DNA from: Variovorax paradoxus
GTDB lineage: Bacteria; Pseudomonadota; Gammaproteobacteria; Burkholderiales; Burkholderiaceae_C
Direction of reading: 5' to 3'
Length of the DNA stretch: 64,000 nt
Assembly (NCBI RefSeq): GCF_022009635.1
Contig: NZ_CP091716.1
Span: 3,363,001-3,427,000 of the forward strand
Shown here: positions 47,656 to 57,079 of the stretch, one piece after another
Layout: each line of letters opens with the position of its first letter
How positions within the stretch are numbered: position 1 is the stretch's first letter
Notes under the pieces: model-generated
Told to the model about the DNA's origin: nothing
Database searches by the model: none
What the model saw: only the letters and a program-made list of their open reading frames with translations
Program-made: the position numbers and the translations under genes

Positions 47656-50600
47656 TCGACCGGCTCATCGCCTTCTCGCTCACGCAGCGAGTGTTCGTGA
47701 TGGTGCTCGTCGCCGCGCTGGTGGGCTTCGGCGCTTATGCGCTGTCCAACCTGCCGATCGAGGCCTTTCCCGACGTGCAGGACGTGCAGGTGCGCGTCAT
47801 TTCCCAATTGCCGGGGCAGGCGCCGGAAGACATGGAGCGCACCGTCACGCTGCCCATCGAGCGCGAGGTGTCGGGCATTCCCAAGCTGTCGAACGTGCGC
47901 TCGGTCACGATGACGGGCCTGTCGATCGTCACGCTCACTTTTGCCGACGGCACCGACGACTACTTCGCGCGCCAGCAGGTCACTGAAAAACTCTCGACCG
48001 TGACGCTGCCCACGGGCGTGCAGCCGCAGCTGGCGCCGCTCTCCACCGCGGTGGGCGAGGTGTACCGCTACACCATCGAGGGCGGCGGCCTGACGGATGC
48101 GCAACTGCGCACGCTGCAGGACTGGACGGTGCGCCCCTTCCTGCGCATGACGCCGGGCGTGGCCGACGTGGTGAGCTTCGGCGGCGCCATCACCGAATAC
48201 CAGGTCGAGGTCGATCCGCTGGCGCTGCGCAAGTACCAGGTCACGCTCGACCAGCTCAACCAGGCCATCGGCAATGGCAACGGCAGTGCCGGCGGCGGCC
48301 TGATGCGCCAGGGCGACGCTTCGCTGGTCGTGCGCTCGGCAGGCCTGTTCGCGAGCCTGGCGGACATCCGCAGCGTGGTGATCGCGTCGCGCCAGGGCCG
48401 TGCCATCACCGTGGCCGACGTGGCCGAGGTGCGCGCGGGCGAACGGCCGCGCTTCGGCATCGTGGCGGTCGATGCGCGCGACAGCGTGGTCGAGGGCATC
48501 GTTTCCATGACCAAGGGCGGCAACCCGGCCAAGATCAACGCCGAGCTGAAGCAACGCATCGGCCAGCTGCAGGCCAAGCTGCCGCCGGGCGTGCGCATCG
48601 TGCCGGTGTACGACCGCACCGAGCTGGTCCGCCACACGGTGTCCACGGTGGCGGAAAACCTGGTGGTGGGCGCGCTGCTGGTCATCGCGGTGCTGATCGT
48701 GTTTCTCTCGAGCTGGCGCGCGGCGCTGATCGTGGCCACGGTGATCCCGCTGGCGCTGCTGTTCGCGTTCATCCTGATGAACGCGCGCGGCGTGTCGGCC
48801 AACCTCATTTCGCTGGGCGCGGTGGACTTCGGCATCATCATCGACAGCGCGGTGGTCATCGTCGAGGCGCTGATGGTGCGGCTGGCCGCCAAGAGCGTGG
48901 GCGACATAGCCTCGCCCGAGGCGCGGCACCAGCGCATGGGCGTGCTGCACCGCACGCTGAGCGACCTGGCGCACCCGGTGCTGTTCTCCAAGGCCATCAT
49001 CATCCTGGCCTTCGTGCCGATCTTCACTTTCCAGCGCGTCGAAGGAAAGATCTTCACGCCGGTGGCGCTCACGCTGAGCTTCGCGCTGCTGGGCGCGGTG
49101 CTGCTGACCTTCACGCTGCTGCCCACGCTGCTGTCGTATGCGCTGCAGCGCGGCACGCTGGCCGAAAAGCACAAGCCCTGGCTCGACTGGCTGCAGATGC
49201 GCTATCGCAAGCTGGTGATGTTCACCATGCGGCGCGGCCGCGTCACGCTGCTGCTGTCGGCCGTGCCGGTGGCGCTGGCGCTGCTGCTGGCGCCGCGCCT
49301 GGGCAGCGAGTTCCTGCCCAAGCTGGACGAAGGCAACATCTGGCTGACCGTGACGCTGCCCACCTCGGCCGCGCTGGAGACCACGAAAGAGGTCGAGCAC
49401 GTGGTGCGCGCCAAGCTGCTGGCTTACCCCGAGGTGGCGCGCGTGATCGCGCAGGTCGGGCGGCCCGACGACGGCTCCGACCCCAAGGGCCCGAACAACC
49501 TGGAGATCCTGGTCGACCTGAAGCCGCGCGAGCAGTGGCGCTTTGCCTCGAAGGAAGACCTGGTGGCGAGCATGTCGGCGCAGCTCGACGGAATCCCGGG
49601 CATCAGCGCGAACTTCTCGCAGGTGATCCAGGACAACGTGGAAGAGGCGCTGTCGGGCTTTCGCGGCGAGATCGTGGCCAAGATCATCGGCAACAACCTG
49701 GACATCCTCGACGACAAGGGCGCCGAGGTGGCGTCGGTCATCAAGGGCATCCGCGGCGCGACCGACGTGGACGCGACCCGCATCGGCGGCCAGACCGAAG
49801 TGGTGATCACGCCCGACCGCGCGCGGCTCGCGCGCTACGGCATGGCCATCAACGACGTGAACACGCTGGTCAACCAGGCGATGTCGGGCACGTCGGTCAC
49901 CGGCTTCTACGACGCCGACAAGCGCTTCGACGTGGTGGTGCGCGTGGGCGACAGGCACCGCAACAGCGTGGACGCCATCGCGGGGCTGCAGCTGGCGGTG
50001 CCGGGCACGCAGAGCGGCAACGGGCCGGGCACCATCGCGCTCGGCGACGTGGCGACCATCGAGGTGAAGCAGGGCGCGTCGCGCATCTTCCGCGAATCGG
50101 GCTCGCGCATGGTGATCGTCAAAGTGAATCTGCTGGGACGCGACCAGGGCAGCTTCGTCGAAGAGGCGCAGCGCACGGTGGCCGAGCAGGTCAAGCTGCC
50201 GCCGGGCTACGAGCTCACCTGGGGCGGCCAGTTCGAGAACTCGCAGCGCGCGGCCAAGCGGCTGATGGTGATCGTGCCGCTGACGGCGCTGCTGATCTTC
50301 TCGCTGCTGTTCTGGGCCTTTCGCTCGGTGCGGCTCGCGGGGCTGGTGCTGGGCATGATCCCGTTCACGCTGGTGGGCGGCCTGGCCGCGCTGGCGCTGG
50401 CGGACCTGCACCTGTCGGTGTCGGCGGCGGTGGGCTTCATCGCGGTGGCGGGCATCTCGGTGCAGAACGGCGTGATCCTGGTCGAGGAAGTGACGCAGCG
50501 CGTGCGCGACGGCTCGGCGGTGGCGCGCGCCATCGTCGAAGGCGCGGCGGTGCGGCTGCGGCCGATCCTGATGACCGCGCTGATGGCGGGCCTGGGCCTG

Positions 50601-50780
50601 CTGCCCGCGGCCCTGTCGCACGGCATCGGCAGCGAGACGCAGCGGCCCTTTGCCTGCGTGATCGTCGGCGGCATCGTCAGCGGCACGCTGTTCACGCTGC
50701 TGGTACTGCCGCTGGCCATCGGCATGTTCGGCAATTTCTACGACGAGACGGAAGAGGCCGCGGAGCCTGTGCCCGCATGA
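47652..50780 (+). CDS. RND efflux permease, CzcA/CusA (HME) family
   Basis: 1042 residues, twelve membrane helices and two large periplasmic loops, CzcA-type. N-terminal FSLTQRVFVMVLVAALVGFG and NLPIEAFPDVQDVQVRV are typical of heavy-metal exporters. The helix-4 segment AVDFGIIIDSAVVIVEALMV matches the DFG-x3-D-x-A-x3-VE pattern of HME-RND pumps; Ser rather than Gly after the Asp differs from the CzcA zinc/cobalt form, so the metal is uncertain. GTG 47652 overlaps the adaptor stop. Protons drive export to the outside through the adaptor and OMF. Confidence 0.94.
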   Translation: MIDRLIAFSLTQRVFVMVLVAALVGFGAYALSNLPIEAFPDVQDVQVRVISQLPGQAPEDMERTVTLPIEREVSGIPKLSNVRSVTMTGLSIVTLTFADGTDDYFARQQVTEKLSTVTLPTGVQPQLAPLSTAVGEVYRYTIEGGGLTDAQLRTLQDWTVRPFLRMTPGVADVVSFGGAITEYQVEVDPLALRKYQVTLDQLNQAIGNGNGSAGGGLMRQGDASLVVRSAGLFASLADIRSVVIASRQGRAITVADVAEVRAGERPRFGIVAVDARDSVVEGIVSMTKGGNPAKINAELKQRIGQLQAKLPPGVRIVPVYDRTELVRHTVSTVAENLVVGALLVIAVLIVFLSSWRAALIVATVIPLALLFAFILMNARGVSANLISLGAVDFGIIIDSAVVIVEALMVRLAAKSVGDIASPEARHQRMGVLHRTLSDLAHPVLFSKAIIILAFVPIFTFQRVEGKIFTPVALTLSFALLGAVLLTFTLLPTLLSYALQRGTLAEKHKPWLDWLQMRYRKLVMFTMRRGRVTLLLSAVPVALALLLAPRLGSEFLPKLDEGNIWLTVTLPTSAALETTKEVEHVVRAKLLAYPEVARVIAQVGRPDDGSDPKGPNNLEILVDLKPREQWRFASKEDLVASMSAQLDGIPGISANFSQVIQDNVEEALSGFRGEIVAKIIGNNLDILDDKGAEVASVIKGIRGATDVDATRIGGQTEVVITPDRARLARYGMAINDVNTLVNQAMSGTSVTGFYDADKRFDVVVRVGDRHRNSVDAIAGLQLAVPGTQSGNGPGTIALGDVATIEVKQGASRIFRESGSRMVIVKVNLLGRDQGSFVEEAQRTVAEQVKLPPGYELTWGGQFENSQRAAKRLMVIVPLTALLIFSLLFWAFRSVRLAGLVLGMIPFTLVGGLAALALADLHLSVSAAVGFIAVAGISVQNGVILVEEVTQRVRDGSAVARAIVEGAAVRLRPILMTALMAGLGLLPAALSHGIGSETQRPFACVIVGGIVSGTLFTLLVLPLAIGMFGNFYDETEEAAEPVPA

Positions 50781-52378
50781 GCCCGAACGAACACACCATG
50801 CGAACACGAACGATGAACCGCCCGATGGCACGAGGCCTGCGGACCGCGGTGGCGCTGGCATGCGCCGTGTGGCTGGGCGGCTGCGCCGTCGGGCCCGACT
50901 ATGCGAGGCCGGCGCTCGCGGCCTCCGAAGGCTTCTCGCCCAAGCCTCTGCCCGAGGTGACGGCTTCGGCGCCCGTGGCCGCCGGCGGCGCGCAGCGCTT
51001 CGTGCGCACGCAGGACATCCAGGCCGAATGGTGGAAGCTGTTCCAGTCGAAGGCGCTCGACGCGGTGATCGAGAAAGCCTTCGCCGCCAACCCGACCGTG
51101 GAGTCGGCGCAGGCGGCGCTGCGCATCGCGCAGGAGAACGTGCGCGCGCAGCGGGGCTTTTTCTATCCCACGGTGCAGGCGAGCTATTCGCCGGCACGCA
51201 CCAAGATCGCGGGCAACCTGGGCGGCAATTCGCCGGGCGTGCAGGGCAACGGCACGGTGATCAGCACCACGGCCAATCCGTCGGCGCAAGAGGGCGGCAC
51301 GGCACCCTTCAACGCGCCCGTCATCTACAACTTCCACACGGCGCAACTGACGGTGGGCTACACGCCCGACGTGTTCGGCGGCAACCGGCGGCAGGTCGAG
51401 GCACTGGAAGCGCAGGCCACCTACCAGCAACTGCAGCTGGAGGCGACCTACCTCACGCTCGCGGCCAACGTGGCGGCCGCGGCCATACAGGAGGCGCTGC
51501 TGCGCCAGCAGATCGCCAGCACGCGCGAGATCGTCGAGCTCAACACCCAGTCGGTCGCGCTGCTCAACCGGCAGCTGAAGGCCGGCTATGCGTCGCGGCT
51601 CGACCTGGCGCTGCAGGAGAACGCGCTGGCACAGGCCAGCCAGCTGCTGCCGCCGCTCGAGAAGCAGTTCGAGCAGAACCGCAACCTGCTGCGCGCGCTG
51701 ACCGGCGGCGTGCAAGACGTGGAACTGCCGCAGACCTTCGACCTGGCATCGCTGCAACTGCCCGAGTCGCTGCCGCTGAGCCTGCCTTCGCAGGTGGTGG
51801 CGCAACGCCCCGACGTGCGCGCGGCCGAAGAGCAGGTGCATGCCGCGAGCGCACAGGTCGGCGTGGCGATCGCTGCAAGGTTGCCGCAGTTCTCGATCGA
51901 CGCGACCTGGGGCGGCGCCGCCAGCCAGTTCAGCCAGATGTTCCTGAACTCGGGCCGCTTCTTCAGCCTCACCGGCAACATCGCGCAGCCGCTCTTCGAC
52001 GCCGGCGTGCTCAAGAGCCGCCAGCGCGCCGCCGAAGAGGCGCTGAAGCAGGCGCAGGCGCAGTACCGCGCCACCGCCATCACCGCCTTCCAGAACGTGG
52101 CGGACACGCTGCAGGCGATCCACTCCGATGCGCGGGCACTGCGCGCGGCGGTCGAACTCGAGCGCACCTCGCGCACGTCGATGGAGCTGATCGGCCGCCA
52201 GTTGAGCAAGGGTTATGTCGACCGGCTGGCGCTGCTGACCGCGCAGCAGAACCATCATCAGGCCACGATGGCGCTGGCACAGGCGCAGGCCGCGCGACTG
52301 GGCGACACCGCGGCGCTGTTCCAGGCGCTGGGTGGCGGCTGGTGGAACCGCGTGGCGCAGGCATCGCCGGGCGAGTGA
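50777..52378 (+). CDS. outer-membrane efflux lipoprotein (NodT/CusC-type)
   Basis: 533 residues from ATG 50777, which overlaps the permease stop (ATGA); ATGs at 50798 and 50813 are alternatives nearer the signal peptide. Lipobox LGGC is followed by AVGPDYARPA, the usual start of NodT lipoproteins (xVGPDYxxP). Two OEP repeats follow (VIEKAFAANPTVESAQAALR; EQVHAASAQVGVAIAARLPQ), forming the trimeric alpha-beta barrel. The insert SVQGNGTVISTTANPSAQEG (about 150) is a typical loop of this family. It completes a three-gene tripartite efflux operon. Confidence 0.9.
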   Translation: MSPNEHTMRTRTMNRPMARGLRTAVALACAVWLGGCAVGPDYARPALAASEGFSPKPLPEVTASAPVAAGGAQRFVRTQDIQAEWWKLFQSKALDAVIEKAFAANPTVESAQAALRIAQENVRAQRGFFYPTVQASYSPARTKIAGNLGGNSPGVQGNGTVISTTANPSAQEGGTAPFNAPVIYNFHTAQLTVGYTPDVFGGNRRQVEALEAQATYQQLQLEATYLTLAANVAAAAIQEALLRQQIASTREIVELNTQSVALLNRQLKAGYASRLDLALQENALAQASQLLPPLEKQFEQNRNLLRALTGGVQDVELPQTFDLASLQLPESLPLSLPSQVVAQRPDVRAAEEQVHAASAQVGVAIAARLPQFSIDATWGGAASQFSQMFLNSGRFFSLTGNIAQPLFDAGVLKSRQRAAEEALKQAQAQYRATAITAFQNVADTLQAIHSDARALRAAVELERTSRTSMELIGRQLSKGYVDRLALLTAQQNHHQATMALAQAQAARLGDTAALFQALGGGWWNRVAQASPGE

Positions 52379-52553
52379 AGAGAAAAGACTACTGCAGCCC
52401 TGCAAATTCGGGGCATCCCCTCTTGACCGGCGGCTTTTCAAGGGCTTGATTGTTTCAATCTCGTGAACGCCGCGGTTCCTTTTGCAGCGGTTTTTTGGGG
52501 CCTTGGAGGATCACACTTCATTCCATCAACACAACCCATTGAAGGAGTTTGAA

Positions 52554-52904
52554 ATGAATGCCTCGAAGATCCTCGCCGTTGCCGCTCTCTCGCTCCTGGC
52601 CGTTGCCGGTGCGCAAGCTGAAACCTACGACGGCGTGCACGTCGTGAACTCGTCGGTGTCCCGCGCCGAAGTGGCACCGCAAGCCGTTGCCGCCGCACGT
52701 GCTGGCAACGAGTACAGCGATGCCGCCAGCGCCGGTGCACAAGCCTTCACCTCGACCGCCAACCGTGCGAGCGTGCAGGCCGAAGCCGTCGCCAAGGCGC
52801 ACGACCCGCTGCAAAGCCTCGACCGCCGCGCTTTCTACCGCGACGAAGTGCCGCAAGCCTACAAGAAGCCCAGCGTGTCGTTCACGCGCCAGGCTGGCCT
52901 GTAA
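52554..52904 (+). CDS. small secreted Ala-rich repeat protein (DUF4148-like)
   Basis: 116 residues with signal peptide (MNASKILAVAALSLLAVAGAQA). The mature part contains two copies of an R-A-x-V-x-A-x-A-V-x-A pattern (SRAEVAPQAVAAARAG; NRASVQAEAVAKAHDP), reminiscent of DUF4148-type secreted proteins common in Burkholderiales. AAGGAG stands eight bases before ATG 52554. It is a relative, in pattern, of the protein encoded at 59216. A bidirectional terminator follows. Role unknown. Confidence 0.75.
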   Translation: MNASKILAVAALSLLAVAGAQAETYDGVHVVNSSVSRAEVAPQAVAAARAGNEYSDAASAGAQAFTSTANRASVQAEAVAKAHDPLQSLDRRAFYRDEVPQAYKKPSVSFTRQAGL

Positions 52905-52931
52905 GCATCAGGCTGCTGCATGAGCAGGAAT

Positions 52932-52960
52932 GAAGAAGGGCCTTGAAGGCCCTTTCTTCA
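52932..52960. terminator. bidirectional intrinsic terminator
   Basis: GAAGAAGGGCC and GGCCCTTTCTTC form a stem around TTGAA, with A-rich left and T-rich right flanks, between the convergent small secreted gene and the RraA-like gene. Confidence 0.8.
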
Positions 52961-52980
52961 TGTCCGTTCATGTCGCAGGC

Positions 52981-53685
52981 TCACGGCTCTTGCGTCTGCA
53001 CGAGCTTTTCGTTTTCCTTGAGCACGCCCGCATTGCGCAGGGCGGAGTCCAGCCACTTGGCCGCCGTGTCGCCTTTCTTGATGGCTTCGATGCGCGCGGC
53101 TTCGTCCTCGACCTTCTTCTTGGCGGCCGGCAGAAGCGTCTCTACCTTCTCCCGCTCGATGACGACCACGCCGTCGGCATCGGCGACGACCAAGTCGCCG
53201 GGTCGAACGGCCACGCCGCCAACAGACACCGGATGCCCGATGCGCCCCGAAGCCAGCTTCGTCGGACCGTTCGGATTGGTGCCGACCGAGAAGACCGGAA
53301 AGTCCATCTCGTCGATCTCCGCGCTGTCGCGCACCGCGCCGTCGATCACCACGCCGGCAATGCCGACCTGACGGCAGGCGTTCATCATGATCGTGCCCAT
53401 GAGGGCTGCGCTCTGGTCGCCCTTGCCGTCGATCACCAGCACGTCGCCCGGTTTTGCGAGCGCGATGGCGGCGTGGATCATCAGGTTGTCGCCCGGCCGC
53501 ACTTCCACCGTGAGCGCGCTGCCCGCCAGCGTCATGCGATGGCGCAGGGCCTGCACGCGGCCATGCAGGGCGCCCCGGCGGCCGTTGACGTCGGCAAGAA
53601 TGGCCGGCTGGTACGCGGAAGCCTGTCGCACCAGGTCGGAGGAAACGCGCTCGAAGTCGCGAACGATGTCTGGAAGCTGGTTCAT
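52981..53685 (-). CDS. RraA-family protein (HMG/oxaloacetate aldolase-like)
   Basis: 234 residues. The RraA fold is shown by ALTVEVRPGDNLMIHAAIAL, KPGDVLVIDGKGDQSAALMG and GIAGVVIDGAVRDSAEID, the last with the Arg-Asp pair used in 4-hydroxy-4-methyl-2-oxoglutarate/oxaloacetate aldolases; GGVAVRPGDLVVADADGVVV closes the core. It probably cleaves a 2-oxo acid to pyruvate in the cytosol rather than inhibiting RNase E. The C-terminal ~45 residues are a helical extension. It lies last in a three-gene operon with an aminotransferase and a Bug-type binding protein. Confidence 0.85.
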   Translation of the reverse strand: MNQLPDIVRDFERVSSDLVRQASAYQPAILADVNGRRGALHGRVQALRHRMTLAGSALTVEVRPGDNLMIHAAIALAKPGDVLVIDGKGDQSAALMGTIMMNACRQVGIAGVVIDGAVRDSAEIDEMDFPVFSVGTNPNGPTKLASGRIGHPVSVGGVAVRPGDLVVADADGVVVIEREKVETLLPAAKKKVEDEAARIEAIKKGDTAAKWLDSALRNAGVLKENEKLVQTQEP

Positions 53686-53705
53686 CGTGTGTTCTTTCTT
53701 CTTTC

Positions 53706-54692
53706 TCATTCGGCCTTGACGTCGGCGTCCTTCACCACGCGGCCCCACTTGCGCTTGTCGGCCGCCAGGAAGGCGCGGAACTGCTCGGGCGTGCTGCCCA
53801 CCGGCTCCAGGCCGTCGGCGGCGAGCCGCTTGGCGATGTCGGGCATGGCCAGCACCTTGGCCACTTCGCGCTGGATGCGCGCGACCACCGCGGGCGGCGT
53901 GTTCTTCGCCGCGCAGATGCCGGCCCAGGTGACGGGGTCGAAGTCCGGCACGCCGGCTTCGGTCACGGTCGGAATGTCCGGAAAGGCCGCCAGCCGGCGC
54001 GGGCTGGCCACCGCCAGGGCGCGCAGCTTGCCCGCGCGGGCGTACTGCATCGAGCTCACCGGCTGGTCGAAGATCATCGAGACCTGGCCCGCGATCAGGT
54101 CCGTCATGGCCTGCCCGGTGCCCTTGTAGGCCACGTGCACGATGTCGATGCCCGCGCGGCTCTTGAGCATCTCGCCGGCAAGGTGTCCGCCGGTGCCCGT
54201 GCCTGAGGAAGCGAAGTTGATCTCGCCCGGCTTCTGCTTGGCATAGGCCACGAGTTCCTTGACGTTCTTCACCGGCAGCGTCGCGTTCACCAGCAGCATG
54301 TAGGGCGCGTTGACCACCTGCGTGACCGGCACGATGTCCTTCTCGGGGTCGAAGGGCATGCTCTTGAGGATGTGCGGCTGGATCGACAGGGTGCCCGTGG
54401 TGCACATCAGCAGCGTGTGCCCGTCAGCAGGCGCGCCGAGCATGGCCGACGCCGCGATGTTGCCGCCCGCGCCGGGGCGGTTCTCGACCAGCACCTGCTG
54501 CCCGAGCCCCTCGGCCAGCTTGGGCGCGATCAGCCGTGCCACCACGTCGTTGGAGCCGCCGGGCGAAAACCCGACGAGGATCTTCACGGGCTTCGTCGGA
54601 AAGGCATCGGCGGCCCATGTCTGCGTGGCACCGAGCAACGCAGCACCCGCGGCGATGGCGGGCAGCAGCTTGAGAAGAGGGCGGAGTTTCAT
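53706..54692 (-). CDS. tripartite tricarboxylate transporter binding protein (Bug/TctC family)
   Basis: 328 residues with a signal peptide (LLKLLPAIAAGAALLGATQTWA) and the Bug fold: YPTKP-like AFPTKPVKILVGFSPGGSND, VVARLIAPKLAEGLGQQVLV, ENRPGAGGNIAASAML, SSGTGTGGHLAGEMLK, and AGKLRALAVASPRR. It binds a carboxylic or amino acid in the periplasm. No TctAB membrane genes adjoin, as is common for Burkholderiales Bug proteins. Its start overlaps the aminotransferase stop by 3-4 bases, so the operon is translationally coupled. Confidence 0.92.
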   Translation of the reverse strand: MKLRPLLKLLPAIAAGAALLGATQTWAADAFPTKPVKILVGFSPGGSNDVVARLIAPKLAEGLGQQVLVENRPGAGGNIAASAMLGAPADGHTLLMCTTGTLSIQPHILKSMPFDPEKDIVPVTQVVNAPYMLLVNATLPVKNVKELVAYAKQKPGEINFASSGTGTGGHLAGEMLKSRAGIDIVHVAYKGTGQAMTDLIAGQVSMIFDQPVSSMQYARAGKLRALAVASPRRLAAFPDIPTVTEAGVPDFDPVTWAGICAAKNTPPAVVARIQREVAKVLAMPDIAKRLAADGLEPVGSTPEQFRAFLAADKRKWGRVVKDADVKAE

Positions 54693-55918
54693 TGCGGTTC
54701 CTTGTGGATGGCTTGGCCCGAGAGTTCGCCGCGCGCCCGCGCGATGCGGCGGCAGCCCTCCAGCAGTTGCTCGGTGCTGGCGGCAAAGGAGAGGCGGAAA
54801 TGCGTCGGCACGCCGTAGGCGCTGCCTTGCAATGCGGCGAGGTCCTGCGAATCGAGCAGGTGCATCACCCAGTCGTCGCTGGTCTCGATCACGCCGCCCT
54901 TGTGCGTGCGAAGCCCGAACAGTGCGCTGCACGACGCGAAGACGTAGAAGGCGCCATCGGGCACATCGCAACGGATGCCGTCGATGGCATTGAGCGCCGC
55001 GACCACCGTGTCGCGCCGCGCCTGGTATTCGCGTCGGTTCGTGGCAATCGTGTCTTGCGGGCCGGTGAGCGCCGCCACGGCCGCCGCCTGGGCGACGGAG
55101 TTGGGTCCGGAGGTGCTTTGCGACTGGAGCTTGACCATTGCCTTGATCAGCGCCGCGGGCCCGGCGCCGTAGCCGATGCGCCAGCCCGTCATTGCGTAGG
55201 CCTTGGAAACGCCGTTCACCGTCAGCGTGCGCTCCTTGAGGTCGGGCGCTACCTGGGCCATGGTCGCGAACTCGATGTCGCCATAGATGAGGTGCTCGTA
55301 GATGTCGTCGGTCAGCACCCAGACATGGGGATGGCGCCGGAGCACCTCGGCCAGTGCAAGCAGCTCGGTACGTGTGTAGGTCGCGCCGCTCGGGTTGTTC
55401 GGCGAGTTGAGCATCAGCCAGCGCGTCTTGCCGGTGATGGCGCGCTCCAGGTCCGCGGGCTGCAGCTTGAAGCCTGCCGCGGCCGGGCAATCGACGAACA
55501 CCGGCACGCCGCCGGCCAAGAGAGCGATGTCCGGGTACGACACCCAGTAGGGCGCCGGCACGATGACTTCGTCGCCCGCGGCGACGGTGCACATCAGCGC
55601 GTTGAAGATCACCTGCTTGGCGCCGGTGCCGACGATGATCTCGCCCGGCGTGTAGGCCAGCCCGTTCTCTTTCAGCAGCTTGGCCGCGATGGCCTCCTTG
55701 AGTTGCGGCGTGCCGCCCACGTCGGTGTAGCGGGTCTGGCCGGCCATCATGGCGCGGATGGCCGCGTCCTTGATGTGCATGGGCGTCTCGAAGTCGGGCT
55801 CTCCGGCGGTCAGGCCGAGGATGTCCCGGCCCATCGCGCGCAGCTCGCGCGCTCTCTGTCCGGCCATGGAACTGGGCGACGGTTTGATTCGGTTCAGGCG
55901 TGGTGCGATGTGAAGCAT
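54689..55918 (-). CDS. class I/II (aspartate-type) aminotransferase
   Basis: 409 residues, PLP-dependent fold type I. LTAGEPDFETPMHIKDAAI at the start, YTDVGGTPQLKEAI, cofactor-binding NSPNNPSGATYT (Asn-Pro-x-Asn-Pro), LTDDIYEHLIY, and TVNGVSKAYAMTGWRIGY with the PLP lysine in SKAYAMTG. It is of the AspC/AatA Ib type. Gene context with an RraA-like aldolase and a binding protein suggests it converts an imported amino acid to the 2-oxo acid that the aldolase splits; substrate unknown. ATG 55918 lies 102 bp from the divergent LysR gene. Confidence 0.9.
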   Translation of the reverse strand: MLHIAPRLNRIKPSPSSMAGQRARELRAMGRDILGLTAGEPDFETPMHIKDAAIRAMMAGQTRYTDVGGTPQLKEAIAAKLLKENGLAYTPGEIIVGTGAKQVIFNALMCTVAAGDEVIVPAPYWVSYPDIALLAGGVPVFVDCPAAAGFKLQPADLERAITGKTRWLMLNSPNNPSGATYTRTELLALAEVLRRHPHVWVLTDDIYEHLIYGDIEFATMAQVAPDLKERTLTVNGVSKAYAMTGWRIGYGAGPAALIKAMVKLQSQSTSGPNSVAQAAAVAALTGPQDTIATNRREYQARRDTVVAALNAIDGIRCDVPDGAFYVFASCSALFGLRTHKGGVIETSDDWVMHLLDSQDLAALQGSAYGVPTHFRLSFAASTEQLLEGCRRIARARGELSGQAIHKEPQ

Positions 55919-56020
55919 GCACGCAGTATCAAAGTCGCCGCGCCGCGGAACAAACGAGAAATCGGAGCGGCGCGGTATTCCTTTTTTTCCTGGCGGGCCG
56001 GGGGCGTACATTCCGCAGCC

Positions 56021-57025
56021 ATGAACTTCACCTTCAAGCAGCTGGAGGCCTTTCTCTTCAGCGCCAAGCTCCAGAGCTTCAGCGCCGCGGCGGTGAAGCT
56101 GCACACCACGCAGTCGGCCATCTCCAAGCGGCTGGCGGAGCTGGAGGAATCGCTGGGCGGCCCCTTGCTGCATCGCACCTCGCACGGGCTCGAACTGGCG
56201 CAGGCCGGCCGCGAGCTGCTGTCGCTCGCGGAAGAGGCGCAGCGGCTCTGGCAGCGCATCCAGCACGACATCAGCGTCGACAAGACACTGCGCGGCACCT
56301 TCCGCGTGGGCGTGACGGAGCTGATCGCCATGACCTGGCTCACCAGCCTCATACAGCTGCTGCAGAAGCTGCATCCCGAGGTAACGCTCGAGCCGGTGGT
56401 CGACGCGGGGCTCACGCTCTTCGAGCGGCTGGAGGCCAACAAGCTCGACCTGTCCATCATGCCGGGCATCTTCTGGGGGCAGGCCTTCGAGTCGATCAAG
56501 GTGGGGCAGGTCGACCAGGCCTGGATCGCGAGTCCGCGCCTGGGCGTTCCCAACCGGGCGCTGAAGCCGCACGAGTTTGCCGACTACCCGGTGATCGAGC
56601 AGCCCGCCGGCGCCTCGAAGAATCGGTTCTATGAAGCCTGGCGCGCGGAGCACGGCTTTCGCTTCGGCAAGGTCATGCTGACCAACAGCACGACGGTGCT
56701 GCGCGAGCTGACGATCAGCGGCTTCGGCATCAGCCAGCAGGCGCTCGACTATGTGCGCCCCGACATCAAGAGCGGCCTGCTGCGCATCGTGCGGACCGAC
56801 CCCATGCCGCCGCCGCTGGTCTACAGCGCGGTCTACCGGCGCGACAACGCCAGCCCCGCGCTGGCGCGCATCGTCGAACTGGCGGTGAAGACCTGCGACT
56901 TCACCTTGCGGGCCAGCCAGCACGACGTGGCGCCGCCGCGCCCGCCGCGTGGTTCAGGCGCGACCCTGCGGCAGCGCGCGATTCGCCAGGCCGCGAAGAA
57001 GCCGGCCAGGAAGAGCAGGAGATAA
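56021..57025 (+). CDS. LysR-family transcriptional regulator
   Basis: 334 residues: winged HTH (FKQLEAFLFSAKLQSFSAAA, VKLHTTQSAISKRLAELEES), linker helix and effector domain (GTFRVGVTELIAMTWLTSLI, VLRELTISGFGISQQALDYV). A basic C-terminal tail (RQRAIRQAAKKPARKSRR) is not usual. It faces the aminotransferase operon across 102 bp, the typical arrangement for a LysR activator of the divergent genes, with the effector likely the amino acid or its oxo acid. ATG 56021 gives the conserved N-terminus. Confidence 0.92.
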   Translation: MNFTFKQLEAFLFSAKLQSFSAAAVKLHTTQSAISKRLAELEESLGGPLLHRTSHGLELAQAGRELLSLAEEAQRLWQRIQHDISVDKTLRGTFRVGVTELIAMTWLTSLIQLLQKLHPEVTLEPVVDAGLTLFERLEANKLDLSIMPGIFWGQAFESIKVGQVDQAWIASPRLGVPNRALKPHEFADYPVIEQPAGASKNRFYEAWRAEHGFRFGKVMLTNSTTVLRELTISGFGISQQALDYVRPDIKSGLLRIVRTDPMPPPLVYSAVYRRDNASPALARIVELAVKTCDFTLRASQHDVAPPRPPRGSGATLRQRAIRQAAKKPARKSRR

Positions 57026-57049
57026 GTTTTTCTTTTCGGCTCTTCAAAA

Positions 57050-57068
57050 ATATACGCATTGAGTATAT
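57050..57068. promoter_or_regulatory. inverted repeat in the promoter of the carbamoyltransferase gene
   Basis: ATATAC-N7-GTATAT lies 12 bp before the ATG at 57080. The left half within AATATACGCA (57049-57058) recurs exactly at 57288-57297 inside the gene. It could be the operator for the gene product's own N-terminal HTH or for another regulator. Confidence 0.5.
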
Positions 57069-57079
57069 ATTCGCGCCCC

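Noticed and set aside
47556..51197. ~1200-codon open frame antisense to the RND permease
   Set aside because: No domain or start signal; composition is that of a shadow frame of the pump gene.
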